Positions 40,883 to 48,976 are shown, counted from the stretch's first letter. The stretch is DNA of 64,000 nucleotides from Oscillospiraceae bacterium (GCA_022009675.1 CP091718.1:372001-436000); one strand, 5' to 3'. Notes: a model not told the origin generated them from the letters alone. Translations and numbers: made by a program.

Positions 40883-41741
40883 ATGAACAGCAACTGGCTG
40901 ACCGGAAAAAAACCGTGGTCATTACAGGCGGCAGCGGCGGGTTGGGACTGGCGCTGGCACAACGCCTGATCCACCGGTGGGGGTGCCATGTCATCGCCAC
41001 AGGCCGCAGTCCGGAACGGCTGGAAGCGGCACGCGCCGCAATCGGGGAAACGCCGGACGGTTCCTACACCTGTCGGGCGTTTGACGTAACGGATCGCGCC
41101 GCATGGGCGGATTTTTTTCCGCCGACCTTGCCAAGCGCGGCGTTTCGGTGGACGTGCTGATTAACAATGCCGGGTTCATGCTCCCCTTCACGCGGCTGGA
41201 AAAGCTGTGCGACGGCGACATTGACAGGATACTGGAAACCAATCTGCGTGCCTATCTGACCGCCTTTCGCGCCCTGTATCCCTTGATGCCGACAGGACGC
41301 GGGAAAAGCCGCCCGGCTGTCATCCATATCGTCAGTGCAGGCGGTCTTTGCCCGGTGGTGGGACAGGGGATGTACTGCGCCACCAAGTATGCCCTGCGGG
41401 GCGTGACCGATGCCCTGCGGGCGGAGCATCCCGATCTGTACGTCTGCGGGGTGTATCCGGGCTTTATCCGCACCGATATTCTGGCGCATCAGACGGTGGA
41501 CACGGCGGCGCCAACGCGGGAAAACCGCCGCATCCGGCGTCTGATGCTCCCGGCAGACGTTGCCGCACGCCGCATCCTCCGGCGGGTATCGCGGCACCGG
41601 CGGCAGGTCGTCGTAGGCGCGGACGGACATCTTCTGTCGGTCGCCGGTCGTTGGTTCCCACGTGCCACCGCCGGACTGATCCGGGGCGTTCTGCACGCCA
41701 GCCGCCTGTCCCTGTTCCGGGATGTGTTTGAGGGGCTGTAG
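40883..41741 (+). CDS. short-chain dehydrogenase/reductase, two frameshifts
   Basis: About 285 residues. VVITGGSGGLGLALAQRL (cofactor-binding TGxxxGxG), NNAGF, HIVSAGG (catalytic Ser) and GMYCATKYALRG (YxxxK) define a classical SDR; the Arg after the first strand suggests NADP preference (inference). The longer C terminus (RFPRATAGLIRGVL) resembles ketosphinganine-reductase/DltE-like SDRs. Breaks: A7 run 40906-40912 and T7 run 41112-41118. GGAGG lies before ATG 40883. Stop is TAG. Confidence 0.85.
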
Positions 41742-41786
41742 GCAGGGAACACGCAGGTTCGGGGCAACGCCGCGCAACACACAGCT

Positions 41787-41885
41787 GGAGCCTATGCGGC
41801 GCATCCGGGGTATTATCCCGGGTGTCGGAGCGGCATTTTCCGGGAACTTTGCCCTGCCTGCGCGGCATATGCTGTCGTAGGCTCC
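41787..41885. repeat. imperfect palindrome upstream of spoVM
   Basis: GGAGCCTA (41787-41794) is matched by TAGGCTCC (41878-41885) with partial pairing continuing inward, and CCGGG-gtattat-CCCGG inside. Could be a structured leader or another palindromic repeat. Confidence 0.4.
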
Positions 41886-41905
41886 CCGAAAGGAAGGTGT
41901 GTTCC

Positions 41906-41995
41906 GTGAAAATAATCCTGATCCGCACGCCGGGCATCCTGTCGCCGCTGTTGCGTCGGCTGTTCGGAATCCGCAGACAAAAGCCGGGGCGCTGA
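41906..41995 (+). CDS. spoVM: stage V sporulation protein M (29 residues)
   Basis: A 29-codon gene starting GTG at 41906 with AAGGAAGGTG just upstream. The protein begins MKIILIRTPGILSPLLRRLF and ends in basic GIRRQKPGR. Length, MK(I/F) start, the Pro in the middle and the amphipathic basic helix match SpoVM, the membrane-curvature-sensing peptide that anchors the spore coat protein SpoIVA on the forespore. CATATGCT at 41866 could be a sigma-E -10 element (weak). Too short for normal gene finders. Its presence with spoIIR and spoVG supports sporulation. Confidence 0.75.
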   Translation: MKIILIRTPGILSPLLRRLFGIRRQKPGR

Positions 41996-42013
41996 CGCTG
42001 CCCGGCGGATATG

Positions 42014-42053
42014 CAAAAAGCCCGGCGTGCGGATACATATCCGCCGCCGGGCT
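42014..42053 (-). terminator. terminator of the HPr-like gene
   Basis: AGCCCGGCG...CGCCGGGCT with an inner GCGGATA/TATCCGC pairing; on the minus strand it is followed by TTTTT. It may also end spoVM transcription. Confidence 0.8.
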
Positions 42054-42126
42054 ACCTTTGCATCAGAATCGGTTACAGGCAATACCGTGCATTGCACGGC
42101 CGTGCGTTGCACGGGATTGTGTTGCC

Positions 42127-42372
42127 TTACAGCTCGGGATCCTCCACGATGAAGCACTTCAGGCTGTTCATCAGAGCCTCCGCCTTCTCGCTGTCGTGGA
42201 ACGTCAACTTGACCGGCTTACGCAGATCCAGGCTGAAAATACCCAGCAGGGACTTGCCGTCCACCTTGTAACGACCGGATTCCAAATCGACCTCGCCGTC
42301 GTAGGACACCAGTGTGTTGACCAAGGCGTACACATCGTTGATCTCATTGAGTTTGATGTACACGGATTTCAT
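42127..42372 (-). CDS. HPr-family protein lacking the phospho-histidine
   Basis: Intact, 81 residues. VYALVNTLVSYDGEVDLESG and GKSLLGIFSLDLRKPVKL match the HPr fold, but GIHARPAG with the active His15 is replaced by NDVYALVN. The serine of the KSLLG motif, equivalent to HPr Ser46, is kept. By analogy with Crh it may act in carbon-source regulation rather than sugar transport (inference). No PTS genes adjoin it. It has its own promoter and terminator. Confidence 0.8.
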   Translation of the reverse strand: MKSVYIKLNEINDVYALVNTLVSYDGEVDLESGRYKVDGKSLLGIFSLDLRKPVKLTFHDSEKAEALMNSLKCFIVEDPEL

Positions 42373-42440
42373 ATGCAGTACCATCCTTTCTCTTGCCCGC
42401 GCCTGCGGACGCACGCAACTTTTGCACTTTTCACAAACAC

Positions 42441-42469
42441 ATTATATCCTCTTTTCCTTAATTATGCAA
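42441..42469 (-). promoter_or_regulatory. promoter of the HPr-like gene (TTGCAT-17-TATAAT)
   Basis: Minus strand TTGCAT (42469-42464) and TATAAT (42446-42441), 17-base spacing. Confidence 0.75.
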
Positions 42470-42553
42470 GATGTCATACTGCCGAAAATAGCCATTTTTT
42501 GAAATAATTTTTTGTTCATATATACATATGCACAGCCGCCGGCAGAAATTGTC

Positions 42554-42696
42554 TTTTCCACAAACGCACCGGGAACTTTTCCACAGCCTGTGGAAAGTCG
42601 TGTGGAGAAGGACTCCGCGGCGGTCGGATACGCACGGCGGACAAGCGGTTTCGCGCTATGCCGACCGTATCCGCGCGCCGTCGGGGGTGTGGAAAA
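42554..42696. promoter_or_regulatory. cluster of five DnaA-box-like sites
   Basis: TTTTCCACA occurs at 42554-42562 and 42577-42585 and, inverted, as TGTGGAAAA at 42688-42696; TGTGGAAAG (42589) and TGTGGAGAA (42601) differ by one base. Three fit the relaxed box TTWTNCACA. They fall in a 423-base interval without genes between the HPr-like gene and the DUF4830 gene. Confidence 0.5.
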
Positions 42697-42795
42697 CGCC
42701 GGAGCCGTCCCCAAAAGATTTTGCCCGGGGTTCATAAACCTGCATCCTGACTCATAGACTCTACCAGTCCACAGCAGAAACGGGAGGATACAGGT

Positions 42796-43353
42796 ATGTT
42801 TATCTATTCGCTGAAAGCCAGCACCATACGGTTTTTTTCGGGATCGTCTGCGTTGCGCTTGCCGCGCTGATCGCACTGGTCGCCTTTGTCCCGACCTACG
42901 TAAGCGGGGACGGGAACGCAGATGCCCCCGCCGCGCACCTGCCGGAGGAGACGTCCGCCCCCGGCGGACAGACGCCGAGACGGCGCGGAGAGCGTGACCT
43001 ATCGGTATGACAAGGTGCGATCCGCCGATGACGCAGCCGCCTTTCTGGGGCAATTCGGTTGGGTGGTGGACGCCGGGTCTGCCGAAACGGCGCAGGTAAC
43101 CATTCCCGCCGAATTTGACAAGGTGTTTGCCGGGTACAATGAGTTGCAGAAGCAGCAGGGGCTGGATCTGTCCAAATACCGGAACCGGTCCGTCACCCGC
43201 TACACGTTTGCCGTTACCAACTATGACGGCTGGCAAGGCTCCGTATACGCCAACGTGCTGGTGTACCGGAACCGGGTCATCGGCGGCGATATCTGCTCGG
43301 CGGATGTCAGCGGCTTTATCCACGGCTTCGAGATGCCTGCGCAGGGGGAGTGA
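42796..43353 (+). CDS. membrane-anchored DUF4830 protein, two frameshifts
   Basis: About 185 residues. N-terminal membrane segment (FGIVCVALAALIALVAFVP) and Pro/Ala-rich linker, then the DUF4830 domain: AAFLGQFGWVVD, VTIPAEFDKVF, YNELQKQQGLDLSKYR, YANVLVYRNRVIGGDICSAD and GFIHGF. Function unknown. Breaks: T7 run 42832-42838 and around 42971-42976. GGGAGG lies upstream of ATG 42796. Confidence 0.75.
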
Positions 43354-43455
43354 ATCTGTCCCCTTCTCTGCCCCGGACAAAGGGCGGGCGCTGAGCGGGT
43401 GCCGCTTACGCAGGCGCTTCCTCGGGGAAAATTTCGTTTATTTTTCAAAAAGGTA

Positions 43456-43484
43456 TTGCATTCCGCCCCGGTTTGTGCTATAAT
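43456..43484 (+). promoter_or_regulatory. tRNA-Arg promoter (TTGCAT-17-TATAAT)
   Basis: TTGCAT (43456-43461) and TATAAT (43479-43484) with 17-base spacing, 35 bases before the tRNA. Confidence 0.8.
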
Positions 43485-43519
43485 ACAACGGTGTCGGGGA
43501 AAAATCCCCGGCTATGTAT

Positions 43520-43596
43520 CTACCCGTGGCACAGCTGGATAGCGCGTCAGACTCCGACTCTGAAGGTCGAAGGTTCGAATCCTTTCGGGTAGGCCA
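43520..43596 (+). tRNA. tRNA-Arg (anticodon CCG)
   Basis: Acceptor stem CTACCCG pairs with CGGGTAG; the anticodon stem TCAGA/TCTGA holds the loop CTCCGAC with anticodon CCG, reading CGG; the T arm contains GGTTCGAATCC. The 3' CCA is encoded (43594-43596). The upstream promoter and downstream terminator make it a single-gene unit. Confidence 0.93.
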
Positions 43597-43600
43597 TCAA

Positions 43601-43647
43601 GACACACGCAAAGGGAGCGTATAAAACTCTGTTGCGTGTGTCTTTTT
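43601..43647 (+). terminator. tRNA-Arg terminator
   Basis: GACACACGCAA pairs with TTGCGTGTGTC, followed by TTTTT, 5 bases after the tRNA. Confidence 0.9.
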
Positions 43648-43820
43648 CTATGCAGAGCAGGGATCATGCCGTTTTTTTGTGGCAGTATATCCCTTTTTTT
43701 GTTGTTTCTTCGCATATCGCCGTATGGATTTGTTCTTCTCTCGCTTCGGAAAATCGCAAACCTTTAACGATTGGACAAAAAGGATTTTTACACGGTAAGG
43801 AGCGTATGATTCTCATTGAC

Positions 43821-43992
43821 TTAAGGAACCACTGATTTATTCGGCGGCACATCTTCGACATCTTTTTCCCGCCTGCTTCTTGCCGAAAAAAACTCGATGT
43901 ACATCCAGTACATCTTGAGTTTTTTCGCAATCTGCAGACGAAAAAAATCTGTACCGAATATGCGCCACCTCATTAAATCAGCGTTTCCTTAA
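43821..43992. repeat. 172-bp palindromic (MITE-like) element
   Basis: Ends TTAAGGAA...CTGATTTA and TAAATCAG...TTCCTTAA form imperfect terminal inverted repeats of about 19 bases, the pairing continues inward (TTCGGCGGC region against GCGCC...CGAA), and the centre is ACTCGATGTAC-atcca-GTACATCTTGAGT flanked by A and T runs. No coding frame. Same size and TTAAGG ends as the 5826-5995 element. Confidence 0.75.
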
Positions 43993-44002
43993 TCAACGAA
44001 AA

Positions 44003-44047
44003 AGCGACCGACTGCACTCTTACGAACGCAGTCGGTCGTTTGCTTAC
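44003..44047. terminator. hairpin downstream of the unknown lipoprotein gene
   Basis: GCGACCGACTGC pairs with GCAGTCGGTCGT around a 12-base loop; the minus strand continues GCTTTTTCG, so it probably ends the minus-strand lipoprotein transcript. Confidence 0.7.
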
Positions 44048-44085
44048 AAGGTTTCTCTTATGATCGATGATGGATTGCTCATGCA

Positions 44086-44814
44086 TCACCCAGCAAAAAA
44101 ATTATGTTTTTCATAAGCGCTGCATTGGCTGATTGTTGTCTTTGCCCGATGCCCATTGTCCCCCCGATTATATATTGACTTCACCTTATTTTTATAATAG
44201 TTCGTGTAAATTCCGTTATGTGATGAGTCTGCGCTTTCAATAAACAGTTTGAATTTGTATCTATCGGAATCGGTATCGAATTCATAGCGAATTTCAAAAA
44301 AATCCAGACCGAGCCTTTTGCAAAATAGCCGTTATCCAAAGTGTTGTTTCTTACGTAATAGAACTTATATAACTTACTCGGATTATCAGCGAAATAGTTG
44401 GATAAATCATTCTTTTGTTCTATGATATACCAATTTTCGTTCGTGTCCATGCTGATATTTTTCGTTTCTCGGTTTACCGAACACACCGTCATAATGCGTT
44501 TTTTTAAATACGAAAAAAATATGTTTCTGCATTCGTCTTGAACGTCTCTTCGTCCGGACAAACCTGCGAAAAACGAGTATCCGTCGTTATACCATGCATC
44601 GCTTGAATTCATCTCTCCGGATAATCCTGTTGGCGCAGTCAATCCTGCAAGCCCTTTTGCCGACAGTTCTTCTTCGGTAAAACCATTTCGTGCTGTCGTG
44701 GAGCGGTTTCTGAGTTTCTCCGCCACCATTGTCATTTCCGCACGCAACAAAACCGACGCAAGTTATCGCTAAAAGCACCGAACAAATAATCATAGATAAT
44801 CGCTTTTTAAACAT
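44086..44814 (-). CDS. unknown lipoprotein in AT-rich patch, two frameshifts
   Basis: About 240 residues. Signal peptide with lipobox CVGFVAC, a Gly/Asn-rich linker, then NGFTEEELSAKGLAGL, DAWYNDGYSFFAGLSG and, after the second break, GLDFFEIRYEFDTDSDRYKF, which reads as a beta-rich exported domain. GGAGGT precedes ATG 44814. Breaks: near 44695 and near 44325. The end is uncertain because G6 and T7 runs occur near it; the stop at 44086 assumes both runs are correct. Base composition is much richer in A+T than neighbouring genes, suggesting transfer. Family not recognised. Confidence 0.6.
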
Positions 44815-44857
44815 AGTATTTATGACCTCCAAAAAAAATGTCATCTTAATAATATTC

Positions 44858-45105
44858 TTATTGCTCATCACTATTTTTCAAGTTATCCGGCATTTCGTCT
44901 ATAATGCGCCCACAATAGAACACACGGGAAATAACGACTTCTTGCGTTTGTTCGTTGGGCAGAATATTTCATTTCAAATGGAATTTTCCTTTGCAATGCA
45001 ATTTGACGAAGATAAATTTCCATAGCCGTTGCCATAGATATTCCCAATTGATCCAAAACGGTTTCGGCTTGCGCTTTATAGTGAAAAAAATGGCGCAACA
45101 CTCAA
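44858..45105 (-). pseudogene. RelB/DinJ-type antitoxin, truncated at the N terminus and frameshifted
   Basis: KAQAETVLDQLGISMATAMEIYLRQIALQRKIPFEMK is the ribbon-helix-helix core of RelB/DinJ antitoxins; after one more correction the tail reads EVVISRVFYCGRIIDEMPDNLK. The usual N-terminal strand (family start of the type TLSVRID) is largely missing, with a stop just upstream, and there is no ribosome binding site. Breaks: T7-type run 45084-45090 and 44956-44958. No RelE/YafQ toxin gene lies on either side, so it is an orphan, probably decaying. Confidence 0.6.
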
Positions 45106-45158
45106 CAAAAAAATAAATCAGTTCAAATCCCCGTGAACGCCTGCCCCCTGTTCGGCTT

Positions 45159-45180
45159 ACAAAAAGGCGCTCCTTTTTGT
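45159..45180. terminator. bidirectional terminator downstream of pepD
   Basis: ACAAAAAGG-cgct-CCTTTTTGT, a perfect hairpin with T runs on both strands, 70 bases after the pepD stop. Confidence 0.7.
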
Positions 45181-45248
45181 CTGCCTTCCGGAAGCACCGC
45201 GCCGGGATTGCGGTGCAGATGCACCGCCAGCCTTGCGCGGTATTGTCG

Positions 45249-46748
45249 TTACTGTTTTGCGGTATCGGTCAACGCCGCCAGCGTGGCGCATACCAGTTCA
45301 TACGTGCGGCGGGTGGAATCCACGCTCAGCATCTCGCGCGGCGTGTGGATGTCCCGCATATCGGGACCGACAGAGATCATATCCATGCCGGGACGCTTAC
45401 CGCACAGAATGCCGCACTCCAGCCCGGCGTGAATGACCTCTACGGTAGGAGTCACACCGAACAGGCGCTGGCTCTCCCGCGTCCAGACCTCCCGCAGGCG
45501 GGAGACCGGCGCATAATCCCATCCGGGATAGCGGGCATGATGGCTTGCCGCGCCGCCTACCAATGCCGCCAGCCGTTCCAGCTCGCGCTGGGTGCGATCC
45601 AGCTGATGCTCGGACGCCGACCGGGAGGAAAAGGACAGCACGACGCGCGAGGCATTCCCTGCCGCGTCGGATTCGGTGGTCAGAATACCGAGGTTGCGCG
45701 AGAAGGCGGTCAGCCCCGGCACGTAGGCACTCATGGCAATCACACCGCTGCGCACCAGTGTCAGGGCATCCAACACCCGGCGGGTGGAGTCCGCATCCAT
45801 GCGGCGGGCTGATGCCGTTCCGCACAGGGAAACAGTGCAGACAAATTCCCGATCCTCCGCCACGACGGACGGCTCGCCCCGGAACAGTTCGGCTTCCGCC
45901 AGTGCGGCGGCGCGGAAGGCATCGGCTTCCCCGGCGGGCAGGGACAGCCGGGCACGCGCGGCGCGCGGAATGGCGTTGTCCTTTCCGCCGCCGGACAGGT
46001 CGATCAGGCGCAGAGCAAAGCGCCCCGCCAGACTGTCCAGCATCTGTCCCAGCACCTGCACGGCGTTGGAGCGTCCCTTGTGTATCTCGGCGCCGGAATG
46101 ACCGCCGGCAAAGCCGTCCAGAACCAGCTCTGCAACCGTGCCGCTGTCCGGCTCGGTTGTCACAGGCAGGGAAATATCCGTGCGCACCCCGCCGGAGCAG
46201 CCCGCCGTGATGATACCCTCGGACTCGCTGTCCAGATTGATGAGCGTGCGGGCGGTCAGTCCTGCCGCGTCGGGGTCAAATGCCCACGCGCCGTCCATGC
46301 CGGTCTCCTCGGACACCGTGAACAGGCACTCCAGTGCCGGATGCGGCGCCGGCGCGCCGTCCAGTAATGCCAGCATCATGGCAACTGCCACGCCATCATC
46401 GCCGCCCAGCGTGGTGCGGTCGGCGCGGATCCAACCGTCCTCCACCGACAGCGTCAGCCCGTCGGTCAGAAAGTTGTGCGTGGATCCGGCGTCCTTCTCG
46501 GGCACCATATCCATGTGTCCCTGCAACAGAACCGGTTCGGCACCCTCGCACCCGGCGCTGGCAGGCAGGCGCAGCAGCAGGTTGTCTGCCGCGTCCCGGA
46601 CGTAGGACAGCCCGCGAGCCTTGGCGAACTCCTCCACGTAGTCAGCCACGGCACCCTCATGCCCGGACGGATGCGGGATGGCGCAGATATCCTCAAAGAA
46701 GCGGAACACCGCCTGCGGCTCGCAGGCGGAAAGAACATGACGGTTCAT
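45249..46748 (-). CDS. pepD: aminoacyl-histidine dipeptidase (PepD, M20 family)
   Basis: Intact, 499 residues. Metal and catalytic motifs: LLQGHMDMVPEKD (His/Asp), LGGDDGVAVAMMLALL (bridging Asp), TVSEETGMDGA (catalytic Glu), LDSESEG, and FAGGHSGAEIHKGRSNAV. It cleaves dipeptides such as carnosine-like X-His. GGAGGGTTTCCT precedes the ATG. Cytosolic. Confidence 0.95.
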   Translation of the reverse strand: MNRHVLSACEPQAVFRFFEDICAIPHPSGHEGAVADYVEEFAKARGLSYVRDAADNLLLRLPASAGCEGAEPVLLQGHMDMVPEKDAGSTHNFLTDGLTLSVEDGWIRADRTTLGGDDGVAVAMMLALLDGAPAPHPALECLFTVSEETGMDGAWAFDPDAAGLTARTLINLDSESEGIITAGCSGGVRTDISLPVTTEPDSGTVAELVLDGFAGGHSGAEIHKGRSNAVQVLGQMLDSLAGRFALRLIDLSGGGKDNAIPRAARARLSLPAGEADAFRAAALAEAELFRGEPSVVAEDREFVCTVSLCGTASARRMDADSTRRVLDALTLVRSGVIAMSAYVPGLTAFSRNLGILTTESDAAGNASRVVLSFSSRSASEHQLDRTQRELERLAALVGGAASHHARYPGWDYAPVSRLREVWTRESQRLFGVTPTVEVIHAGLECGILCGKRPGMDMISVGPDMRDIHTPREMLSVDSTRRTYELVCATLAALTDTAKQ

Positions 46749-46796
46749 AGGAAACCCTCCTCAAATTATATGCAAAACATACCTGTTTTTACAGCT

Positions 46797-48068
46797 TTAC
46801 TGCCGCCGGCTGCCGCCATTGCGGTTGCCGTTGCCGTTGTACCGGTCGTAATCCCGGCTGCCCCGGCTGTCTCTGCTACCGCTGTCGTAGCTGTTGTAGC
46901 TGTTGTAACTGTTGCCACGGTCGGAACGGGGATAGTCCCGGCGGTCACGGTCAGCACGGGAATAGTCGCGGTCGGAACGGGGGTAGTCGCGGTCAGGGCG
47001 TGCCGTTTCGCGCGCTGCGGTCGGGCGCATGGGGATGTCTATCATGCCTTCCGGCATCCCGTTAAGATCGCGCAGCAGCCTGCCGGCTCCCAGCACGGCT
47101 GCCTTGACCGGCTGATCTGCCACGCGGGTCGGGATCCCCGTTACCTTTTCGATCAGCTGATCCAATCCGCGCAAAAGGCTTCCGCCGCCGGTCATGGTAA
47201 TGCCGCCCTGCTTCAGAATATCACCGACCAGCGCGGGCGGCGTTCGCTCGACCACTCCGACAACCGAGTCCAGAATGGAGGTGATCGGCTCCGCCAGCGC
47301 CTCAATCATTTCCTTGGAGGATAGGAGTATTTCACGCGGCAACCCCTCGGCAATTGAGCGTCCGCAAACCCGCATCTACAGCGCGCGTTCGTGGCGGAAC
47401 ACGTGCCCGATCTGAATTTTTGATATCCTCCGCCGTGCGTTCCTCGATGAGGACGCCGTAGCGGCGGCGGACGTAGTTCATGATCGCCTGATCGAACCGA
47501 TCCCCCCGACGGGAATATTGTCCGACACGACCACGCCGCCCATGGACAGGACGGCAACATTGCTGATACCGCCGCCGATATTGACTATCATGTGTCCGAC
47601 GGGGGATCGGAACTTCAGCCGTGCGCCCAGCGCCGCCGCGCGCGGCTCGTCGATAAGGTAGGTGCGGCGCGCGCCCGCCTCCCGCGAGGCATCCATGATG
47701 GCGCGCATCTGCACCTCGCTGATACCGGTCGGGACGCAGATGATGACGCGCGGGGGAATCCACACCCGCCCGCAGGCGCGGCGGATGAAGTATTTGAGCA
47801 TCTGGAGCGTGACCTCATACTGAGTCATGGTTCCGTCCGCCAGCGGGCGGGTCGCCTCGATATGCTCCGGCGTGCGCCCCAGCATCTCCATGGCGCTTCT
47901 GCCGACCTTTACAACCCGGTCGGTTGTCGTGTCTACGGCGACGACGGACGGCTCATTGAGCACGATTCCCTTTCCCTCAACGAACACCAGCACGCTCGCC
48001 GTGCCGAGATCCATGGCGATATCCCGGCTCCAGTTCTCCGGTTTCAGCTTTGCAAGACTGAATCCCAT
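46797..48068 (-). CDS. mreB: actin-like MreB with long disordered tail, two frameshifts and an in-frame TAG
   Basis: About 423 residues; ordinary MreB has about 340. IAMDLGTASVLVFVEGKGIVLNEPSV, VPTGISEVQMRAI, YLIDEPRAAALGA, NIGGGISNVAVLSMGG and GITMTGGGSLLRGLDQLIE are actin-fold motifs. MreB filaments guide cell-wall synthesis. After MIDIPMR the last 75 residues are almost all Arg, Asp, Tyr, Ser, Asn and Gly (PRSDRDYSRADRDRRD, NSYNSYNSYDS), encoded by imperfect DNA repeats. Breaks: C6 run 47502-47507 and T5 run 47417-47421; a TAG at 47378-47376 replaces a residue that is usually acidic. No mreCD nearby, so it may be an Mbl/MreBH-type paralogue. Confidence 0.88.
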
Positions 48069-48133
48069 ACCGCCATTTCCCTCCTTTTTGTGCCTATTCC
48101 GCGCCACGCGATCCGTGGTGCGCTATACTGTAA

Positions 48134-48162
48134 AGTATAGCACAAGCCGGGGAGGATGTCAA
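48134..48162 (-). promoter_or_regulatory. mreB promoter (TTGACA-17-TATACT)
   Basis: Minus strand TTGACA (48162-48157) and TATACT (48139-48134), 17-base spacing, about 65 bases before the start. Confidence 0.8.
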
Positions 48163-48346
48163 GCGTTTTTATTGCGCATGACGCGGCAACGGAGCGACGG
48201 TATTGGCTTATTTTTTGCCGATCCGGACGGCAGGAATACGGATTTTACTGAATAAACAGCGCACTTCTTGCCCATGATGAAGCTGTACAGAGTACCGATT
48301 GAAGGAAAAGGCACTCACATACTTCATCCTACAAGGGGGTTTTTCT

Positions 48347-48970
48347 ATGCCGAAACGATTTTACACAGCGCTTGCCATTCTGTTGGCGGCAGTGATGGCG
48401 CTCAGCTTTCTGCCCATCCACGGGGAAACGGAAATATACGACACCGTGGTGCGACTGCACGTGCTTGCCAACTCGGATTCCGAGGAGGATCAGGCGCTCA
48501 AGCTGACGGTGCGCGACGCGGTACTGGAAATCACAACGCCACTGCTCCGCGACTGTCCCGACCGCGCCACTGCGGCGGCACGGATTGAGGACAACCGGGA
48601 AGCCATACGCACTGCCGCCGAGGCGGTCATTGCCGCCGCAGGGCGGGACGATCTGTCCGGCACAGTGACCGTGGAACTGGGGGAGGAAACATACCCCCGC
48701 CGCAGGTACGCGGACTGCACGCTCCCTGCCGGGCGATACCTGTCCCTGCGCATCGGCATCGGGGAGGCGGCGGGACACAACTGGTGGTGCGTCCTGTTTC
48801 CGCCGCTGTGTATGTCGGCGGCGTCCGCCGGGACAGGCTCAGCCGAGGATGCCTTTGTATCGGTCGGGCTGACCAAGGATCAGTACGGCGTCATCACCGA
48901 GACCGGCAAAACAAAATACAGGATGCGTTTCCGCATCCTGGAGCTGTGGGAAAAGTGGTTCGGAGACTGA
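48347..48970 (+). CDS. spoIIR: stage II sporulation protein R
   Basis: Intact, 207 residues from ATG 48347 with AAGGGGG upstream. N-terminal signal segment, then YDTVVRLHVLANSDSEEDQALKLTVRDAVL, AGHNWWCVLFPPLCM and the C terminus YRMRFRILELWEKWF, all SpoIIR signatures. It is secreted from the forespore and triggers pro-sigma-E processing in the mother cell through SpoIIGA. Strong evidence that the host forms endospores. Confidence 0.95.
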   Translation: MPKRFYTALAILLAAVMALSFLPIHGETEIYDTVVRLHVLANSDSEEDQALKLTVRDAVLEITTPLLRDCPDRATAAARIEDNREAIRTAAEAVIAAAGRDDLSGTVTVELGEETYPRRRYADCTLPAGRYLSLRIGIGEAAGHNWWCVLFPPLCMSAASAGTGSAEDAFVSVGLTKDQYGVITETGKTKYRMRFRILELWEKWFGD

Positions 48971-48976
48971 CGCGTT

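Noticed and set aside
42554..42696. Chromosomal replication origin
   Set aside because: No dnaA, dnaN, rpmH or AT-rich unwinding element nearby; reported only as a DnaA-box-like cluster.
43512..43715. A 67-residue minus-strand protein containing RIRTFDLQSRSL
   Set aside because: It is the reverse of tRNA-Arg and its terminator; this peptide is a recurrent false call opposite tRNA genes.
44729..45025. A 98-codon plus-strand frame with a hydrophobic stretch
   Set aside because: It lies across the minus-strand lipoprotein start and the antitoxin, both of which have recognisable protein features; the hydrophobic part is the complement of AT-rich DNA.
45121..45150. TTCAAATCC near the pepD end as a tRNA T-arm or attachment site
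   Set aside because: The flanking bases do not pair and no acceptor stem is present; similarity to the tRNA-Arg 3' end is too short.
47376..47378. Reassignment of TAG to an amino acid
   Set aside because: TAG ends the SDR gene (41741) and rluD (57935) normally, so one internal TAG is better explained as a base error or mutation.
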